A stretch of DNA of 64,000 nucleotides from Rhodoluna limnophila (GCF_005845365.1 NZ_CP040509.1:186001-250000), one strand, 5' to 3'; shown: positions 28,438 through 38,030, counted from the first letter of the stretch. A program made the numbers and translations. The notes: generated by a model from the letters alone, not told the origin.

Positions 28438-29595
28438 GTGGATTTATTCGAGTACCAGGCTCGCGACATGTTCGAGGCCTATGGCGTTCCAGTTCTGCAG
28501 GGAATCACTGCAGACACCCCTGAAGAAGTAGAGGCAGCTGCTGCCAAGATCGGCGGCGTTGTAGTCGTCAAGGCCCAGGTTAAAGCAGGTGGCCGCGGTA
28601 AGGCTGGCGGCGTCAAGGTGGCTAAGTCACCTGAAGAGGCAAAAGAGCTTTCTAAGAACATCTTTGGTCTGAACATCAAAGACCACATCGTCAAGCGCGT
28701 GATGGTTGCTCAGGGTGCAGCTATCGCCCAGGAGTTCTACTTCTCGGTTCTGCTTGACCGCTCAAACCGCACCTTCCTTTCGCTTTGCAGCGTTGAGGGT
28801 GGCATGGAGATCGAGCAGCTTGCTGAAGAGCGCCCAGAGGCTCTGGCAAAGGTTCCAGTTGACGCAACCAAGGGCATTGACCTTGAGACCGCACTGAGCA
28901 TTGCCAAGCAGGGTGGCTTTGATGACGAGCTTGCCGCCAAGGTTGCTCCGGTGTTCGTAAAGCTTTACGAAGTGTTCGTAAAAGAAGACACCACTTTGGT
29001 TGAGGTTAACCCACTAGTTCTTACCGAAGACGGCCAGATAATTGCCCTCGATGGCAAGGTATCTCTCGACGACAACGCCGAGTTCCGTCACGAGCGTGAG
29101 TCAATGGAACGCGATGAACTTGACCCGCTTGAGGCCAAGGCAAAGGCCATGGACCTTAACTACGTGAAGCTTGACGGCGAGGTCGGAATCATCGGAAACG
29201 GTGCCGGTCTAGTTATGTCAACCCTTGACGTGGTTGCCTACGCAGGTGAGCGTCACGGCGGAGTGAAGCCAGCAAACTTCTTGGACATTGGTGGAGGCGC
29301 CTCTGCTGAGGTTATGGCTGCCGGTCTAGACGTTATCTTGAACGACCCACAGGTCAAGAGCGTGTTCGTCAACGTATTTGGTGGAATCACCGCTTGTGAC
29401 GCAGTTGCCAACGGAATTGTTGGTGCGCTGAAGACCCTTGGTGACAAGGCAACTAAGCCACTGGTTGTTCGCCTAGATGGCAACAACGTTCTTGAGGGCC
29501 GCTACATTCTTGAGCAGGCTGCCCACCCACTCGTAACCGTCGTAGACACCATGGATGAGGCTGCCGACAAGGCCGCTGAGTTCGCGAACCGCTAA
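28438..29595 (+). CDS. sucC: succinyl-CoA synthetase beta subunit
   Basis: ATP-grasp subunit of the TCA-cycle enzyme that converts succinyl-CoA to succinate with nucleotide triphosphate formation. [19 protein letters not shown] at the start and [16 protein letters not shown] near residue 45 are signature regions; the C-terminal flavodoxin-like half has [16 protein letters not shown]. The 385-residue length is normal. Start GTG at 28438 with AACGGAA upstream. sucD follows after 19 bases. Confidence 0.97.
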   Translation: MDLFEYQARDMFEAYGVPVLQGITADTPEEVEAAAAKIGGVVVVKAQVKAGGRGKAGGVKVAKSPEEAKELSKNIFGLNIKDHIVKRVMVAQGAAIAQEFYFSVLLDRSNRTFLSLCSVEGGMEIEQLAEERPEALAKVPVDATKGIDLETALSIAKQGGFDDELAAKVAPVFVKLYEVFVKEDTTLVEVNPLVLTEDGQIIALDGKVSLDDNAEFRHERESMERDELDPLEAKAKAMDLNYVKLDGEVGIIGNGAGLVMSTLDVVAYAGERHGGVKPANFLDIGGGASAEVMAAGLDVILNDPQVKSVFVNVFGGITACDAVANGIVGALKTLGDKATKPLVVRLDGNNVLEGRYILEQAAHPLVTVVDTMDEAADKAAEFANR

Positions 29596-29614
29596 GCCGC
29601 AGAAGGAATACAAA

Positions 29615-30502
29615 ATGGCTATTTTTCTAGATGAGAACTCGCGAATCATTGTTCAGGGTATGACCGGCTCAGAGGGCATGAAGCACACCCGCCGCATGCT
29701 GCTTGGCGGATCAAACATCGTTGGTGGCGTAAACCCACGCAAGGCTGGCGAGGTTGTTGACGTTGAGGGCAAGCAGTTGCCAGTTTTCGGCACTGTTGCT
29801 GATGCAATGGCAGCTACCGGTGCAAACGTCACCGTTATTTTTGTTCCACCTGCCTTTGCCAAGGCTGCGATGATCGAGGCTATCGACGCCGAGATCCCTC
29901 TTGCAGTTGCCATCACCGAAGGTATTCCAGTTCACGACTCAGCTGAAGCTTGGGCCTACAACGTGAACAAGGGCAAGAAGACCCGCCTAATCGGCCCAAA
30001 CTGCCCTGGCATCATCTCTCCAGGAAAATCTAACGCGGGAATCACCCCGTCAGACATCACTGGCGCAGGCCCAATCGGTTTGGTTTCAAAGTCAGGAACC
30101 CTGACCTACCAGATGATGTTTGAGCTTCGTGACATCGGTATGTCAACTGCAATCGGTATCGGTGGAGACCCAGTTATTGGCACCACCCACATCGATGCGC
30201 TTGAGGCATTCCAGGCTGACCCAGAGACCAAGGCCATTGTGCTTATCGGTGAAATTGGTGGTGACTCTGAAGAGAAGGCTGCTGCCTACATCAAGGAGCA
30301 CGTAACCAAGCCGGTAGTGGCTTACGTTGCTGGCTTCACTGCTCCAGAGGGCAAGACCATGGGTCACGCTGGTGCGATTGTTTCTGGTTCTGCAGGTACT
30401 GCGCAGGCTAAGAAAGAGGCATTCGAGGCTGCAGGTGTAAAGGTTGGCAAGACCCCAAGCGAGACCGCAGCGCTTATGCGTGAGGTTTACGCAAGCCTCT
30501 AA
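29615..30502 (+). CDS. sucD: succinyl-CoA synthetase alpha subunit
   Basis: CoA-binding subunit that carries the phosphohistidine. His251 in GHAGAIVSG is the phosphorylated residue, and GPNCPG near residue 121 binds CoA. ATG 29615 is chosen over an in-frame upstream start inside sucC because AGAAGGA lies properly upstream and the protein then starts [21 protein letters not shown]. It has 295 residues. It is cotranscribed with sucC. Confidence 0.97.
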   Translation: MAIFLDENSRIIVQGMTGSEGMKHTRRMLLGGSNIVGGVNPRKAGEVVDVEGKQLPVFGTVADAMAATGANVTVIFVPPAFAKAAMIEAIDAEIPLAVAITEGIPVHDSAEAWAYNVNKGKKTRLIGPNCPGIISPGKSNAGITPSDITGAGPIGLVSKSGTLTYQMMFELRDIGMSTAIGIGGDPVIGTTHIDALEAFQADPETKAIVLIGEIGGDSEEKAAAYIKEHVTKPVVAYVAGFTAPEGKTMGHAGAIVSGSAGTAQAKKEAFEAAGVKVGKTPSETAALMREVYASL

Positions 30503-30529
30503 ACGAGAGACTCTGGGGGATCCCTCGTA

Positions 30530-31798
30530 GTGAATCGCAAGCTCACATTTTTAATTGCTGCACTTGAGGCAGCAATCGTCGCGGCTATCGGAGTCGGCAT
30601 TACGCTGGCTCCGCTAACCGTGGTGTGGCTTTTCGAGAACGACCCGAGCATCGACTGGTTGGTTCCGTACCGTACCTCCGCCGACATCTGGTTGATGGCT
30701 CACGGAACCCGCTTGATGGTTTCTGAAGGTGCGCTTGGCTCGGTCGCAGTGCCCGAGTTTGTAATTTCGATGTTGCCGCTGGGCATGACCTTTGTGGTCG
30801 GTTACATGGCATTTAAGTTGGGGCGTCGCCTTACCTCGGCCTCAGAGCTCTGGCCCGGATGGATTGCAGCCACAGCCTCATACGGCGGAATCTCATTTCT
30901 GCTCAGCACCACCGCACACAATGACGCCATCTACCCGGTTACTTGGCAGGGCACATTTTTTCCGCCTGCGTTCTTGTTTTTCTTCGTTCTAATCGGTTCG
31001 CTGTTCGGTAAGCGCGAGGCAATCGGTGACGCAATGGGCATTCCAGAGCCGACCGAACGCATTTGGGTGCGGGCCTACCTGTTGCGCCAGTTCAACTCCA
31101 TGCACTGGGCAATTCGCGCCATGCTCAGCCCAGCATTTCGAGCGGGTACCGGCGTAGTAGCCATCACCCTTGGGGTTTCATCGGTGCTGATTGCAGTTTT
31201 GATCGCACTTAACTGGATCCAATTCACCCGCCTCTACGAAGGTCTTCACGTCAGTATTTTGGGTGGAATCATTTTGACTCTCGGGCAAATCGCGATTTTG
31301 CCGAATGTGATTGTTTACGGTGCTAGCTGGCTAACCGGCGTTGGTTTTGCCATTGGCGAGGGCTCGATGATTAGCCCACTCGGTACTGTGGTTGGTCCAC
31401 TACCTGCCTTGCCGATAACCGCAGCACTTCCGATCGGGCAGGCAGAATTTGGCCTTATCGCGGTTTTGGTTCCAATGTTGGCTGCGTTCATCACAACGCT
31501 GCTCATCCGTCGCCACGCTGCCGACATTCGTTTTGAGTTTGCGTCTGCTTGGTCAGCTGCTATTTCACTGGGGTTGGCTATCGGTGTTATTGCCGCCGTC
31601 GAACTAGGAATTTTGGCTGCCCTTGCCTCGGGCAGTGTTGGGCCGGGACGGCTGGAAACCGTTGGGATCAATCCATGGATGCTGATGGTAGTCGTGTTTA
31701 TCGAAGTGGCTTCAGTGGCCATCTTGGCTGCATTTTTCAGTGCCCGCCCAGATAAGCCTGATCACCCGCTACTGAGCCGTAAGCACAAGGTAAACTAG
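30530..31798 (+). CDS. PerM/DUF6350 family membrane protein
   Basis: 422 residues with about nine or ten hydrophobic segments and little extramembrane sequence. Its position between sucD and purN-purH matches Rv0955 (PerM) of mycobacteria, where the protein is linked to cell division and persistence; the N-terminal SIDWLVPYRTSADIWLMAHG region fits DUF6350. Start GTG at 30530 with GGGGGAT upstream. The last codons plus stop (GTAAACTAG) double as the promoter element for purN. The role in division is known for mycobacteria and only inferred here. Confidence 0.75.
   Translation: MNRKLTFLIAALEAAIVAAIGVGITLAPLTVVWLFENDPSIDWLVPYRTSADIWLMAHGTRLMVSEGALGSVAVPEFVISMLPLGMTFVVGYMAFKLGRRLTSASELWPGWIAATASYGGISFLLSTTAHNDAIYPVTWQGTFFPPAFLFFFVLIGSLFGKREAIGDAMGIPEPTERIWVRAYLLRQFNSMHWAIRAMLSPAFRAGTGVVAITLGVSSVLIAVLIALNWIQFTRLYEGLHVSILGGIILTLGQIAILPNVIVYGASWLTGVGFAIGEGSMISPLGTVVGPLPALPITAALPIGQAEFGLIAVLVPMLAAFITTLLIRRHAADIRFEFASAWSAAISLGLAIGVIAAVELGILAALASGSVGPGRLETVGINPWMLMVVVFIEVASVAILAAFFSARPDKPDHPLLSRKHKVN
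31791..31796 (+). promoter_or_regulatory. -10 element of leaderless purN promoter, overlapping the upstream stop
   Basis: TAAACT ends six bases before the purN ATG at 31803, and its last T is the first base of the preceding stop codon TAG. No Shine-Dalgarno sequence is present. Confidence 0.5.
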
Positions 31799-31802
31799 CC
31801 TA

Positions 31803-32393
31803 ATGCTGTCTGTCGTGGTGCTTATTTCAGGGTCTGGTTCTAACCTATTGGCTCTGCTCCAAGCAGCCGACAACCCGCTTTACGGTGCCAAGATTATGGC
31901 CGTTGGCTCTGATAACCCGGCCGATGGTTTGGCTCACGCCGAGCAGTTTGGTGTTCCAACTTTTGTAGTTTCACCGCAGGCTTTTGAAAGCCGCGAAGCC
32001 TGGGCAGACATGCTCCTGGCCAACATCAATCACTTCAAGCCAGACCTAGTTGTTTTGGCTGGCTTTATGCGAATTCTGCCGTCAAACTTTGTGGCAGCGC
32101 TCTCACCAAACTTGATCAATACCCACCCTTCACTGTTGCCATTGTTCCCGGGCGGTCATGCCGTTCGCGATGCGCTCGAGGCGGGGGTAACCACTACTGG
32201 TGTAACCATCCACATCGTTGACGAAGGCGTCGACACCGGCCCTCACATCGCACAGCGCGAGGTTGAGGTTGTCACCGACGATACCGAGTACGACCTACAC
32301 GAGCGCATCAAAAAAGTTGAGCGTGAGCTGTTGGTAGCTACCGTCAAGGACATTGCCGAACAAAAGATTCAGCTTTCGTCAATCACCAAATAA
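31803..32393 (+). CDS. purN: phosphoribosylglycinamide formyltransferase
   Basis: Third step of purine synthesis, using 10-formyltetrahydrofolate. The catalytic triad falls at the same numbers as in E. coli: Asn106 and His108 (NTHPSLLP) and Asp144 (VDEGVDTGPHI). The phosphate-binding ISGSGSNL is at residues 8-15. The 196-residue length is normal. purH follows after 15 bases. Confidence 0.97.
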   Translation: MLSVVVLISGSGSNLLALLQAADNPLYGAKIMAVGSDNPADGLAHAEQFGVPTFVVSPQAFESREAWADMLLANINHFKPDLVVLAGFMRILPSNFVAALSPNLINTHPSLLPLFPGGHAVRDALEAGVTTTGVTIHIVDEGVDTGPHIAQREVEVVTDDTEYDLHERIKKVERELLVATVKDIAEQKIQLSSITK

Positions 32394-32408
32394 CTGGAAG
32401 GCACCACA

Positions 32409-34061
32409 TTGGCCGCACACAACGACCACAAGCCAGCCGATTACCGTCACCGCGACCGCGTTGCTATTAGACGCGCACTGCTTTCGGTATCAGACAAAAC
32501 TGGCATCATCGACCTCGCAACCAAACTTGCCGAAGCCGGCGTAGACATTATTTCTACCGGTGGAACCTACGCAGCAATTTCAGCTGCGGGCATTCCGGTC
32601 ACTGAGGTTTCAGAGATCACCGGATTCCCGGAAACTCTTGATGGTCGAGTAAAGACTCTGCACCCAACCATTCACGCCGGCTTGCTTGCCGACATGCGTT
32701 TGATCGCTCACGAGGGTCAGTTAGACGCACTGAATGTTTTGCCTTTCGAGTTGGTGGTGGTCAACCTTTACCCATTCGTTCAGACCGTTCAGTCTGGTGC
32801 CAAGGGTGACGCAGTGGTTGAGCAGATCGACATCGGTGGCCCGGCTATGGTTCGTGCTTCGGCTAAAAACCACGCCAACGTGGCCATCGTGGTTGACCCA
32901 GCAAAGTATGGTGACATCATCGAAGCCGTTGAGCAGGGTGGCACTACCTTGGCGCAGCGTCGCGAACTTGCATTTGCCGCGTTCTCTCACACCGCTCGTT
33001 ATGACGCTGCTGTGTCAGCGTGGTTTGCCGCCGAGCTTGAGGGTGACTGGAAGAAGGCTGCCGGTCAGGACGAAGTTACCGAAAACGCCAACCCGGGGTT
33101 TGAGAAGACCATTCAGATCGCGGCTCAGTTGGGCAACGTTCTGCGCTACGGCGAAAACTCACACCAGGCTGCTGCGATTTATCGCACCACCGGTGAGGGT
33201 GCCGTTGCTGGCATTGCCCAGGCCCGCCAATTTGGTGGCAAAGAGATGTCTTACAACAATTACGTCGATGCAGACGCAGCTCTTCGCGCCGCATACGACT
33301 TCAACGAGCCAGCAGTGGCAATCATCAAGCACGCCAACCCTTGCGGTATTGCCATCGGTGATGCCAACTCGGCAGACCCAATTGCCGATGCCCACGCCAA
33401 GGCGCACATGTGTGACTCAGTTTCAGCTTTTGGTGGCGTCATTGCTTCTAACCGCGTGGTCACTGTGACCATGGCCAAGCAGGTGGCCAGCATCTTCACC
33501 GAGGTGATTATTGCACCTGGATACGAGCTTGAGGCACTGCAGATTCTGCTTGAAAAGAAGAACCTTCGTGTTCTTGAGTTGCCAGCCAACTACTCTCGCG
33601 AGGCTCTAGAGTTCCGTCAGATCTCTGGTGGAGTTTTGGTTCAGCAGCCTGACGAGTTCAGCCACTTCAACTCGCAGGGCTGGAAGTTGGTTACCGGCAA
33701 GAAGGCTGATGCTGAGACCATGGCCGAGCTTGAGTTTGCCTGGCGTGCTTGCCGTTCGGTCAAGTCAAACGGCATCTTGCTTTCACGCGAGGGCGCATCG
33801 GTCGGTGTTGGTATGGGGCAGGTCAACCGTGTTGACTCTTGCAAGCTTGCAGTAGAGCGTGCGGCATCTCGTGCCAAGGGCTCGGTGGCTGCTTCAGACG
33901 CGTTTTTCCCATTTGCCGACGGCCTTCAGATTCTCTTGGATGCTGGTGTGCGCGCGGTAGTGCAGCCGGGTGGTTCGGTTCGCGATGCTGAGGTAATTGC
34001 CGCGGCTGAGGCTGCCGGTGTCACCATGTACTTCACTGGCGAGCGACACTTCTTCCACTAG
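32409..34061 (+). CDS. purH: bifunctional AICAR transformylase/IMP cyclohydrolase
   Basis: Carries out the last two steps to IMP. The N-terminal 210 residues are the cyclohydrolase (MGS-like fold: [33 protein letters not shown]). The rest is the transformylase with Lys and His of the KHANPCG motif near residue 309 and NGILLSREG. The C-terminus [16 protein letters not shown] ... FTGERHFFH is standard. It has 550 residues. Start TTG at 32409 with GGAAGG upstream. A terminator follows 43 bases after the stop. Confidence 0.97.
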   Translation: MAAHNDHKPADYRHRDRVAIRRALLSVSDKTGIIDLATKLAEAGVDIISTGGTYAAISAAGIPVTEVSEITGFPETLDGRVKTLHPTIHAGLLADMRLIAHEGQLDALNVLPFELVVVNLYPFVQTVQSGAKGDAVVEQIDIGGPAMVRASAKNHANVAIVVDPAKYGDIIEAVEQGGTTLAQRRELAFAAFSHTARYDAAVSAWFAAELEGDWKKAAGQDEVTENANPGFEKTIQIAAQLGNVLRYGENSHQAAAIYRTTGEGAVAGIAQARQFGGKEMSYNNYVDADAALRAAYDFNEPAVAIIKHANPCGIAIGDANSADPIADAHAKAHMCDSVSAFGGVIASNRVVTVTMAKQVASIFTEVIIAPGYELEALQILLEKKNLRVLELPANYSREALEFRQISGGVLVQQPDEFSHFNSQGWKLVTGKKADAETMAELEFAWRACRSVKSNGILLSREGASVGVGMGQVNRVDSCKLAVERAASRAKGSVAASDAFFPFADGLQILLDAGVRAVVQPGGSVRDAEVIAAAEAAGVTMYFTGERHFFH

Positions 34062-34104
34062 AAGTAAGACTCCAGCAGCTGGTTAGCCAGCAGAAGAATT
34101 GACT

Positions 34105-34143
34105 AAAAAAGCGCCCGCGGATCTGATTCCGCGGGCGCTTTTT
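34105..34143. terminator. bidirectional rho-independent terminator between purH and carbonic anhydrase
   Basis: A perfect 11-pair GC-rich stem (34111-34121 with 34128-34138, six-base loop) is flanked by six A before and five T after, so it can end transcription from both convergent genes. Confidence 0.92.
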
Positions 34144-34152
34144 CTAACTTGG

Positions 34153-34644
34153 TTAGAGAGTTACCTCGTTCAACAAACCAGTTGCAACGTCAAAGATGAA
34201 GCCGCGAACCTGATCGGTGTGCGGAATGAACGGGCTTGCCTTGATGCGGCGAATCGACCGCTGCACGTCAACCTCTAGGTTGTCGAATGCCTCGGCTGCC
34301 CACTCTGGCTTGATGCCGGTTTCCTTTGCGATGCCCTCTTTGAAGCCATCGTCGGTGAAGGTAAGCATTCCGCAGTCGGTGTGGTGAATCAGGATAATTT
34401 CCTTGGTTCCCAGAAGGCGCTGGCTGATTGCAAGTGAGCGAATCTCGTCATCGGTAACCACTCCGCCCGCGTTGCGAATGACGTGTGATTCACCATCCTG
34501 AATACCAAGAATGCTGTAGACATCGAGGCGTGCATCCATGCACGCAAGCACTGCAATCTGCTTTGATGGTGGCAACGGAAGCGGACCATTGAAGGTCTTG
34601 GCATATTCACGGTTGTTGGCAAGATACTGATCTGTAACTGACAT
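34153..34644 (-). CDS. beta-class carbonic anhydrase
   Basis: Zinc enzyme that interconverts CO2 and bicarbonate. Zinc ligands Cys35 (CMDARLD, with the Asp37-Arg39 dyad), His88 and Cys91 (HHTDCGM) are present. It starts at ATG 34644, where the reverse-strand AGGAGA lies six bases upstream; a longer frame starting at 34686 would leave no binding site. The 163-residue length matches the short actinobacterial beta-CA type. It probably supplies bicarbonate for carboxylations, including those in purine and fatty acid synthesis. Confidence 0.92.
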   Translation of the reverse strand: MSVTDQYLANNREYAKTFNGPLPLPPSKQIAVLACMDARLDVYSILGIQDGESHVIRNAGGVVTDDEIRSLAISQRLLGTKEIILIHHTDCGMLTFTDDGFKEGIAKETGIKPEWAAEAFDNLEVDVQRSIRRIKASPFIPHTDQVRGFIFDVATGLLNEVTL

Positions 34645-34820
34645 AAAAGATCTCCTGTTTGGGGTTTTTGTGGGGTTACGCAACAAAAGAAAAACACTGA
34701 TTTCTAGAGCGTCAAAATTGGGTTACAAATTGCGACTTTTCATTACGAAAAATTTCCAGCCGGGAATAACCTGCACAGCTTGGACCCATCGAAACAACTA
34801 GCTCACAAATCTGTGGATAA

Positions 34821-34847
34821 CTCCGGCGGCAAACCTGCCGGAGTTTT
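34821..34847 (+). terminator. terminator-like hairpin upstream of the surface protein gene
   Basis: CTCCGGC 34821-34827 pairs with GCCGGAG 34837-34843, with two more GC pairs inside, and TTTT follows. It lies between two divergent genes, where no upstream plus-strand gene needs ending, just before the start of the surface protein gene. It may block read-through from purH or act as an attenuator. Confidence 0.5.
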
Positions 34848-34852
34848 ACATT
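34847..34852 (+). promoter_or_regulatory. -10 element of leaderless promoter, surface protein gene
   Basis: TACATT ends seven bases before the ATG at 34860, directly behind the hairpin; no Shine-Dalgarno sequence is visible. Confidence 0.35.
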
Positions 34853-34859
34853 TCTGGGC

Positions 34860-37139
34860 ATGCACAGAAAACACATCAGAAGATGGCCCAAGTTCATTTC
34901 AATGGCCAGCGTTCTTGCTGTGCTGTTTGGGGGATTAGTTGTTCAATCGGTCCAGGCAGTATCCAGCAATCCAACACCGGTGTGTGTTGGATCCACCTGC
35001 ACGGTTACGTTCGAGTACTCCGGCGACTATTACCTCTGGAGTCCACCGACCGGAGCCAAAAACATTACCTTCGATTTAGCCGGTGGCCAGGGCGGTCGGT
35101 CGGGTGGTCAGGGCGGTCGCATAACTGGTTCGCTGGTTAATCCGCCAACCGCGCTATACATCTATGTTGGCGGTGCCGGAGCTCAGGGTTCGGCTGCGGC
35201 AGGTGGTTTCAACGGCGGTGGCGCAGCAGGTTCTGGTCGCGGAGATGAAGGTTCTGGTGGCGGTGCCACCGACATCCGTACTTCAACTTCTTTGACTGAC
35301 CGCGTTGCTATTGCTGCCGGCGGTGGAGGCTCGGGTGGGTTCTCGGGCGGCATCGGTGGAGCAGGTGGTGGCTTGACCGGTTCAGCCGGTACCAGTGGTC
35401 AAGGTCAAGGAGGAGCGGGCGGTACCCAATCTTCGGGCGGCGCTGGGGGATACCCAAACGGCGGCACCTGGGGGCTTAGCGGAACATCGGGCATCGGTGG
35501 TTCTGGAGGGGCCAGCGCAGTCTCTGGCGGCGGTGGGGGCGGCGGTGGTTACTTTGGTGGCGGTGGTGGCGGTGCCGACGTCGATACCTGCTGCTCAAAC
35601 GCTGGAGGTGGCGGAGGAGGTTCCTCATTTGCCAACAGCACTCTAACAGCTTCGGTAGTCCACACAGCTGGCTATCGCGCCGGTGCTGGCATTGCCACCA
35701 TTAGCTATTCAATGCCACCACAAGTTCTTGCATTCACGGCTGCAACAACGCTCACCAATGCTGCCAATTTAGAGTTTGGAATCACCTTCTCTGAATCGGT
35801 TACTGGCCTAACTGCAAGTGACTTTGTGGGCTCCGGCACAGCTGTTTGCCAGTCACTAACTGCTGTCGGCAGTGGCGCAAGCTACACCGTCACCGCCAGC
35901 AACTGCTCGGTTGGAACCTATCGACTCACCCTCGCAGCACTTAGCGTGACGGGAGCCCAAATCGGCCCGGTATCGGAATCAATCAGCCCCGAAGTGATCA
36001 TTGAGCGAACTCCAGCAGTCGCCGAATTCACATCTCCGAACACACCAACCAACTCTGCAGATTTGCTCTATAATCTTGCATTCTCTGAGACGGTGACCGA
36101 CGTCACGGCTGCAGATTTCACAGTCACCGGTGATGGTTGCCAGGTTGAATCGGTGGTCGGTTCGGCAGCTTCCTATTCGCTAAGAATTTCCGGTTGCATC
36201 GACGGCCAAACGGCCACGCTTCGGTTGATCGAGTCGAGTGCTGTAGATGCTGCCGGCAACCTAAGCCCAGCATCAGCGGTGACTGCTCCGGACGTGGTTA
36301 TCGACCGAACGGCTCCAGTCGCTCAGTTGACTAGCCTCGGCACACAGACCTATGAGAATCCGGTATTTTTTCTCGACACCGATTCACCGGTCATCGGCCT
36401 AGGGCTTGAAGATTTTGGATTCTTAGCTGGCGAAGGTTGCACCCTCACTCTTGTAGAAATTGCTGCCGGTCAGAGTTTCGAGATAGCTACCAGCGGTTGT
36501 CAATTAGGCCAGGTGCAGGTTCAGCTTTTGCCAGGTTCATACACCGATGCACTCGGTAACCTCGGCCCAGCCCAAGCGGTGGAATCTCCGGTCGTTGACT
36601 TTGCCGCGGTGCCGATTGTTATTCCAAGGCCAACTCCTACGCCTGTGCCGATCGAAACCCCAGCTCCAAATCCGACTGCAACCCAAAGCCCAACCCCGAC
36701 CGAAACTCCTGAAGCTCAAGCTTCTCCGTCAACTCCAGCACCAAACACAGATGCTCCCGAGGTTGACTCTGGTGTGTTGATTACCGGTGGTGGAGGAGGC
36801 TCTGATTCAGACCCAGGTGCTGGCGGCCCGACAGAAGAGGTATCCAGCGAGTCCGAACCCATGCCAAGTCAATGGCTGCAAGAGCTAGAAGTGCCGGAAT
36901 CTAATAACCAGATCTACGCTGGTGAGCCAGTGCAAACGAGCAATTCTGGAGCCACTGAAAATCAGGTCGCAGCCCAGTTGGCAAGTGATCCGGCTGAAGA
37001 GATTCCGATGGTACTCGAGAACGCACAGGGTGTGCTCTGGATAATTATCGGTGGGCTAACAGCTGGCGCAACCTCAGTCTTGGTGGTCAGAGCAGCACGC
37101 CAATTGCACCGGCGCAGAATGCTGAGGTTGTTTAGCTGA
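34860..37139 (+). CDS. secreted, membrane-anchored glycine-rich surface protein with Ig-like repeats
   Basis: 759 residues. Residues 1-33 form a signal peptide (basic start, hydrophobic core, VQA cleavage site). Residues 75-270 are extremely glycine-rich (GGGGG runs, GGGATDIRTS), resembling the glycine-rich domain of ALK/LTK receptors (PF12810-like) and its bacterial relatives. Three Ig-like repeats start near 285, 384 and 484, each about 100 residues with a Cys pair (330/349, 427/446, 527/547). A Pro/Thr-rich stalk (about 590-640) and a C-terminal membrane helix (about 724-743) with a basic tail follow; there is no LPXTG. It is probably an adhesin or envelope protein; its partner is unknown. 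Confidence 0.8.
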   Translation: MHRKHIRRWPKFISMASVLAVLFGGLVVQSVQAVSSNPTPVCVGSTCTVTFEYSGDYYLWSPPTGAKNITFDLAGGQGGRSGGQGGRITGSLVNPPTALYIYVGGAGAQGSAAAGGFNGGGAAGSGRGDEGSGGGATDIRTSTSLTDRVAIAAGGGGSGGFSGGIGGAGGGLTGSAGTSGQGQGGAGGTQSSGGAGGYPNGGTWGLSGTSGIGGSGGASAVSGGGGGGGGYFGGGGGGADVDTCCSNAGGGGGGSSFANSTLTASVVHTAGYRAGAGIATISYSMPPQVLAFTAATTLTNAANLEFGITFSESVTGLTASDFVGSGTAVCQSLTAVGSGASYTVTASNCSVGTYRLTLAALSVTGAQIGPVSESISPEVIIERTPAVAEFTSPNTPTNSADLLYNLAFSETVTDVTAADFTVTGDGCQVESVVGSAASYSLRISGCIDGQTATLRLIESSAVDAAGNLSPASAVTAPDVVIDRTAPVAQLTSLGTQTYENPVFFLDTDSPVIGLGLEDFGFLAGEGCTLTLVEIAAGQSFEIATSGCQLGQVQVQLLPGSYTDALGNLGPAQAVESPVVDFAAVPIVIPRPTPTPVPIETPAPNPTATQSPTPTETPEAQASPSTPAPNTDAPEVDSGVLITGGGGGSDSDPGAGGPTEEVSSESEPMPSQWLQELEVPESNNQIYAGEPVQTSNSGATENQVAAQLASDPAEEIPMVLENAQGVLWIIIGGLTAGATSVLVVRAARQLHRRRMLRLFS

Positions 37140-37992
37140 AGATGATGGTGCGGTCGCCGTCTTGCAACACGCGGCGCTCGGCAAACCATCTCACTGCTTG
37201 GGTGAGGGTCTTTGACTCGACATCTTGGCCAATTGAAACCAAACGTTTCTTTGAGTCTGAGTGCTCTACTCGAACCACGTTTTGTTCGATAATCGGGCCC
37301 TCATCCAAGTCAGCAGTTACAAAGTGAGCGGTAGCACCAATCAGCTTTACACCGCGAGCATGAGCCTGCGCGTATGGGTTTGCACCCTTGAATCCGGGTA
37401 GGAATGAGTGGTGAATGTTGATTATGCGGCCTTCAAATTCGGCACAGAATTCTGGAGACAGCACCTGCATGTAGCGGGCCAGAACAATCAGCTCGACACC
37501 GTTGGTCTTGATGAATTCGCGCAGCATTGCTTCGAATGACTTCTTGTCGGCGTCAGAAGAAATTGGGTGGTGCTCAAACGGGATTCCGTAAAAGTCAGCC
37601 ATTTCTTTTAGCTCAGGGTGGTTACCAAAAACGGCTGGAATTTCAACCGGGAGCTGACCGCCGCGCTGACGGAAAAGTAGGTCATTTAGGCAGTGGGCGC
37701 TCTTAGAAACCAAAATCAGGGTCTTCATCTTGCGACCAACTTCTTCAAGTTCCCAAGTCATGCCATAGCGCTCGGCTACCGGGGCAATCTGGTTTTCAAA
37801 GTGCTCGCGAGGGACAGCAGACTCAATCTGCAGGCGCATAAAAAAGCGGCCGGTGTCGTCAGAGGCAAACTGAGATGACTCGGTGATGTTGCCATTCGCA
37901 GCAACAATAGCCCCACTGATGGCGTGCACAATTCCAGGCTTGTCTTCGCAGACGAGAGTGAGTACCCAGTGGGTGGTGTTGGCTGCAGTCAT
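37132..37992 (-). CDS. purU: formyltetrahydrofolate deformylase
   Basis: Hydrolyses 10-formyltetrahydrofolate to formate and tetrahydrofolate, balancing one-carbon pools. Residues 1-85 are an ACT domain (LVCEDKPGIVHAISGAIVAANGNI); the formyltransferase domain has NIHHSFLPGFKGANPY and DLDEGPIIEQ. The 286-residue length is normal. Its 3' end overlaps the convergent surface protein gene by eight bases, leaving no room for a terminator. It lies near glyA and folD, which act on the same folate pool. Confidence 0.95.
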   Translation of the reverse strand: MTAANTTHWVLTLVCEDKPGIVHAISGAIVAANGNITESSQFASDDTGRFFMRLQIESAVPREHFENQIAPVAERYGMTWELEEVGRKMKTLILVSKSAHCLNDLLFRQRGGQLPVEIPAVFGNHPELKEMADFYGIPFEHHPISSDADKKSFEAMLREFIKTNGVELIVLARYMQVLSPEFCAEFEGRIINIHHSFLPGFKGANPYAQAHARGVKLIGATAHFVTADLDEGPIIEQNVVRVEHSDSKKRLVSIGQDVESKTLTQAVRWFAERRVLQDGDRTIIFS

Positions 37993-37999
37993 AGGCTCA

Positions 38000-38005
38000 A
38001 GTTTA
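38000..38005 (-). promoter_or_regulatory. -10 element of leaderless purU promoter
   Basis: On the minus strand TAAACT ends seven bases before the ATG at 37992. The segment is almost identical to that of trpS (TAAACTTG, then CCTATG). Confidence 0.5.
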
Positions 38006-38030
38006 ACCGGCGGGGCTGGCTAAACCCTCT

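Noticed and set aside
32734-33468. 244-codon open frame in another reading frame of purH
   Set aside because: Its translation is rich in Ser, Thr, Leu and Pro without any domain, and it lies wholly inside the conserved purH frame.
34812-34820. Possible replication origin from DnaA boxes (also a near match at 57666-57674)
   Set aside because: Only single boxes far apart; no cluster, AT-rich unwinding region, or dnaA/dnaN/gyrB genes nearby.
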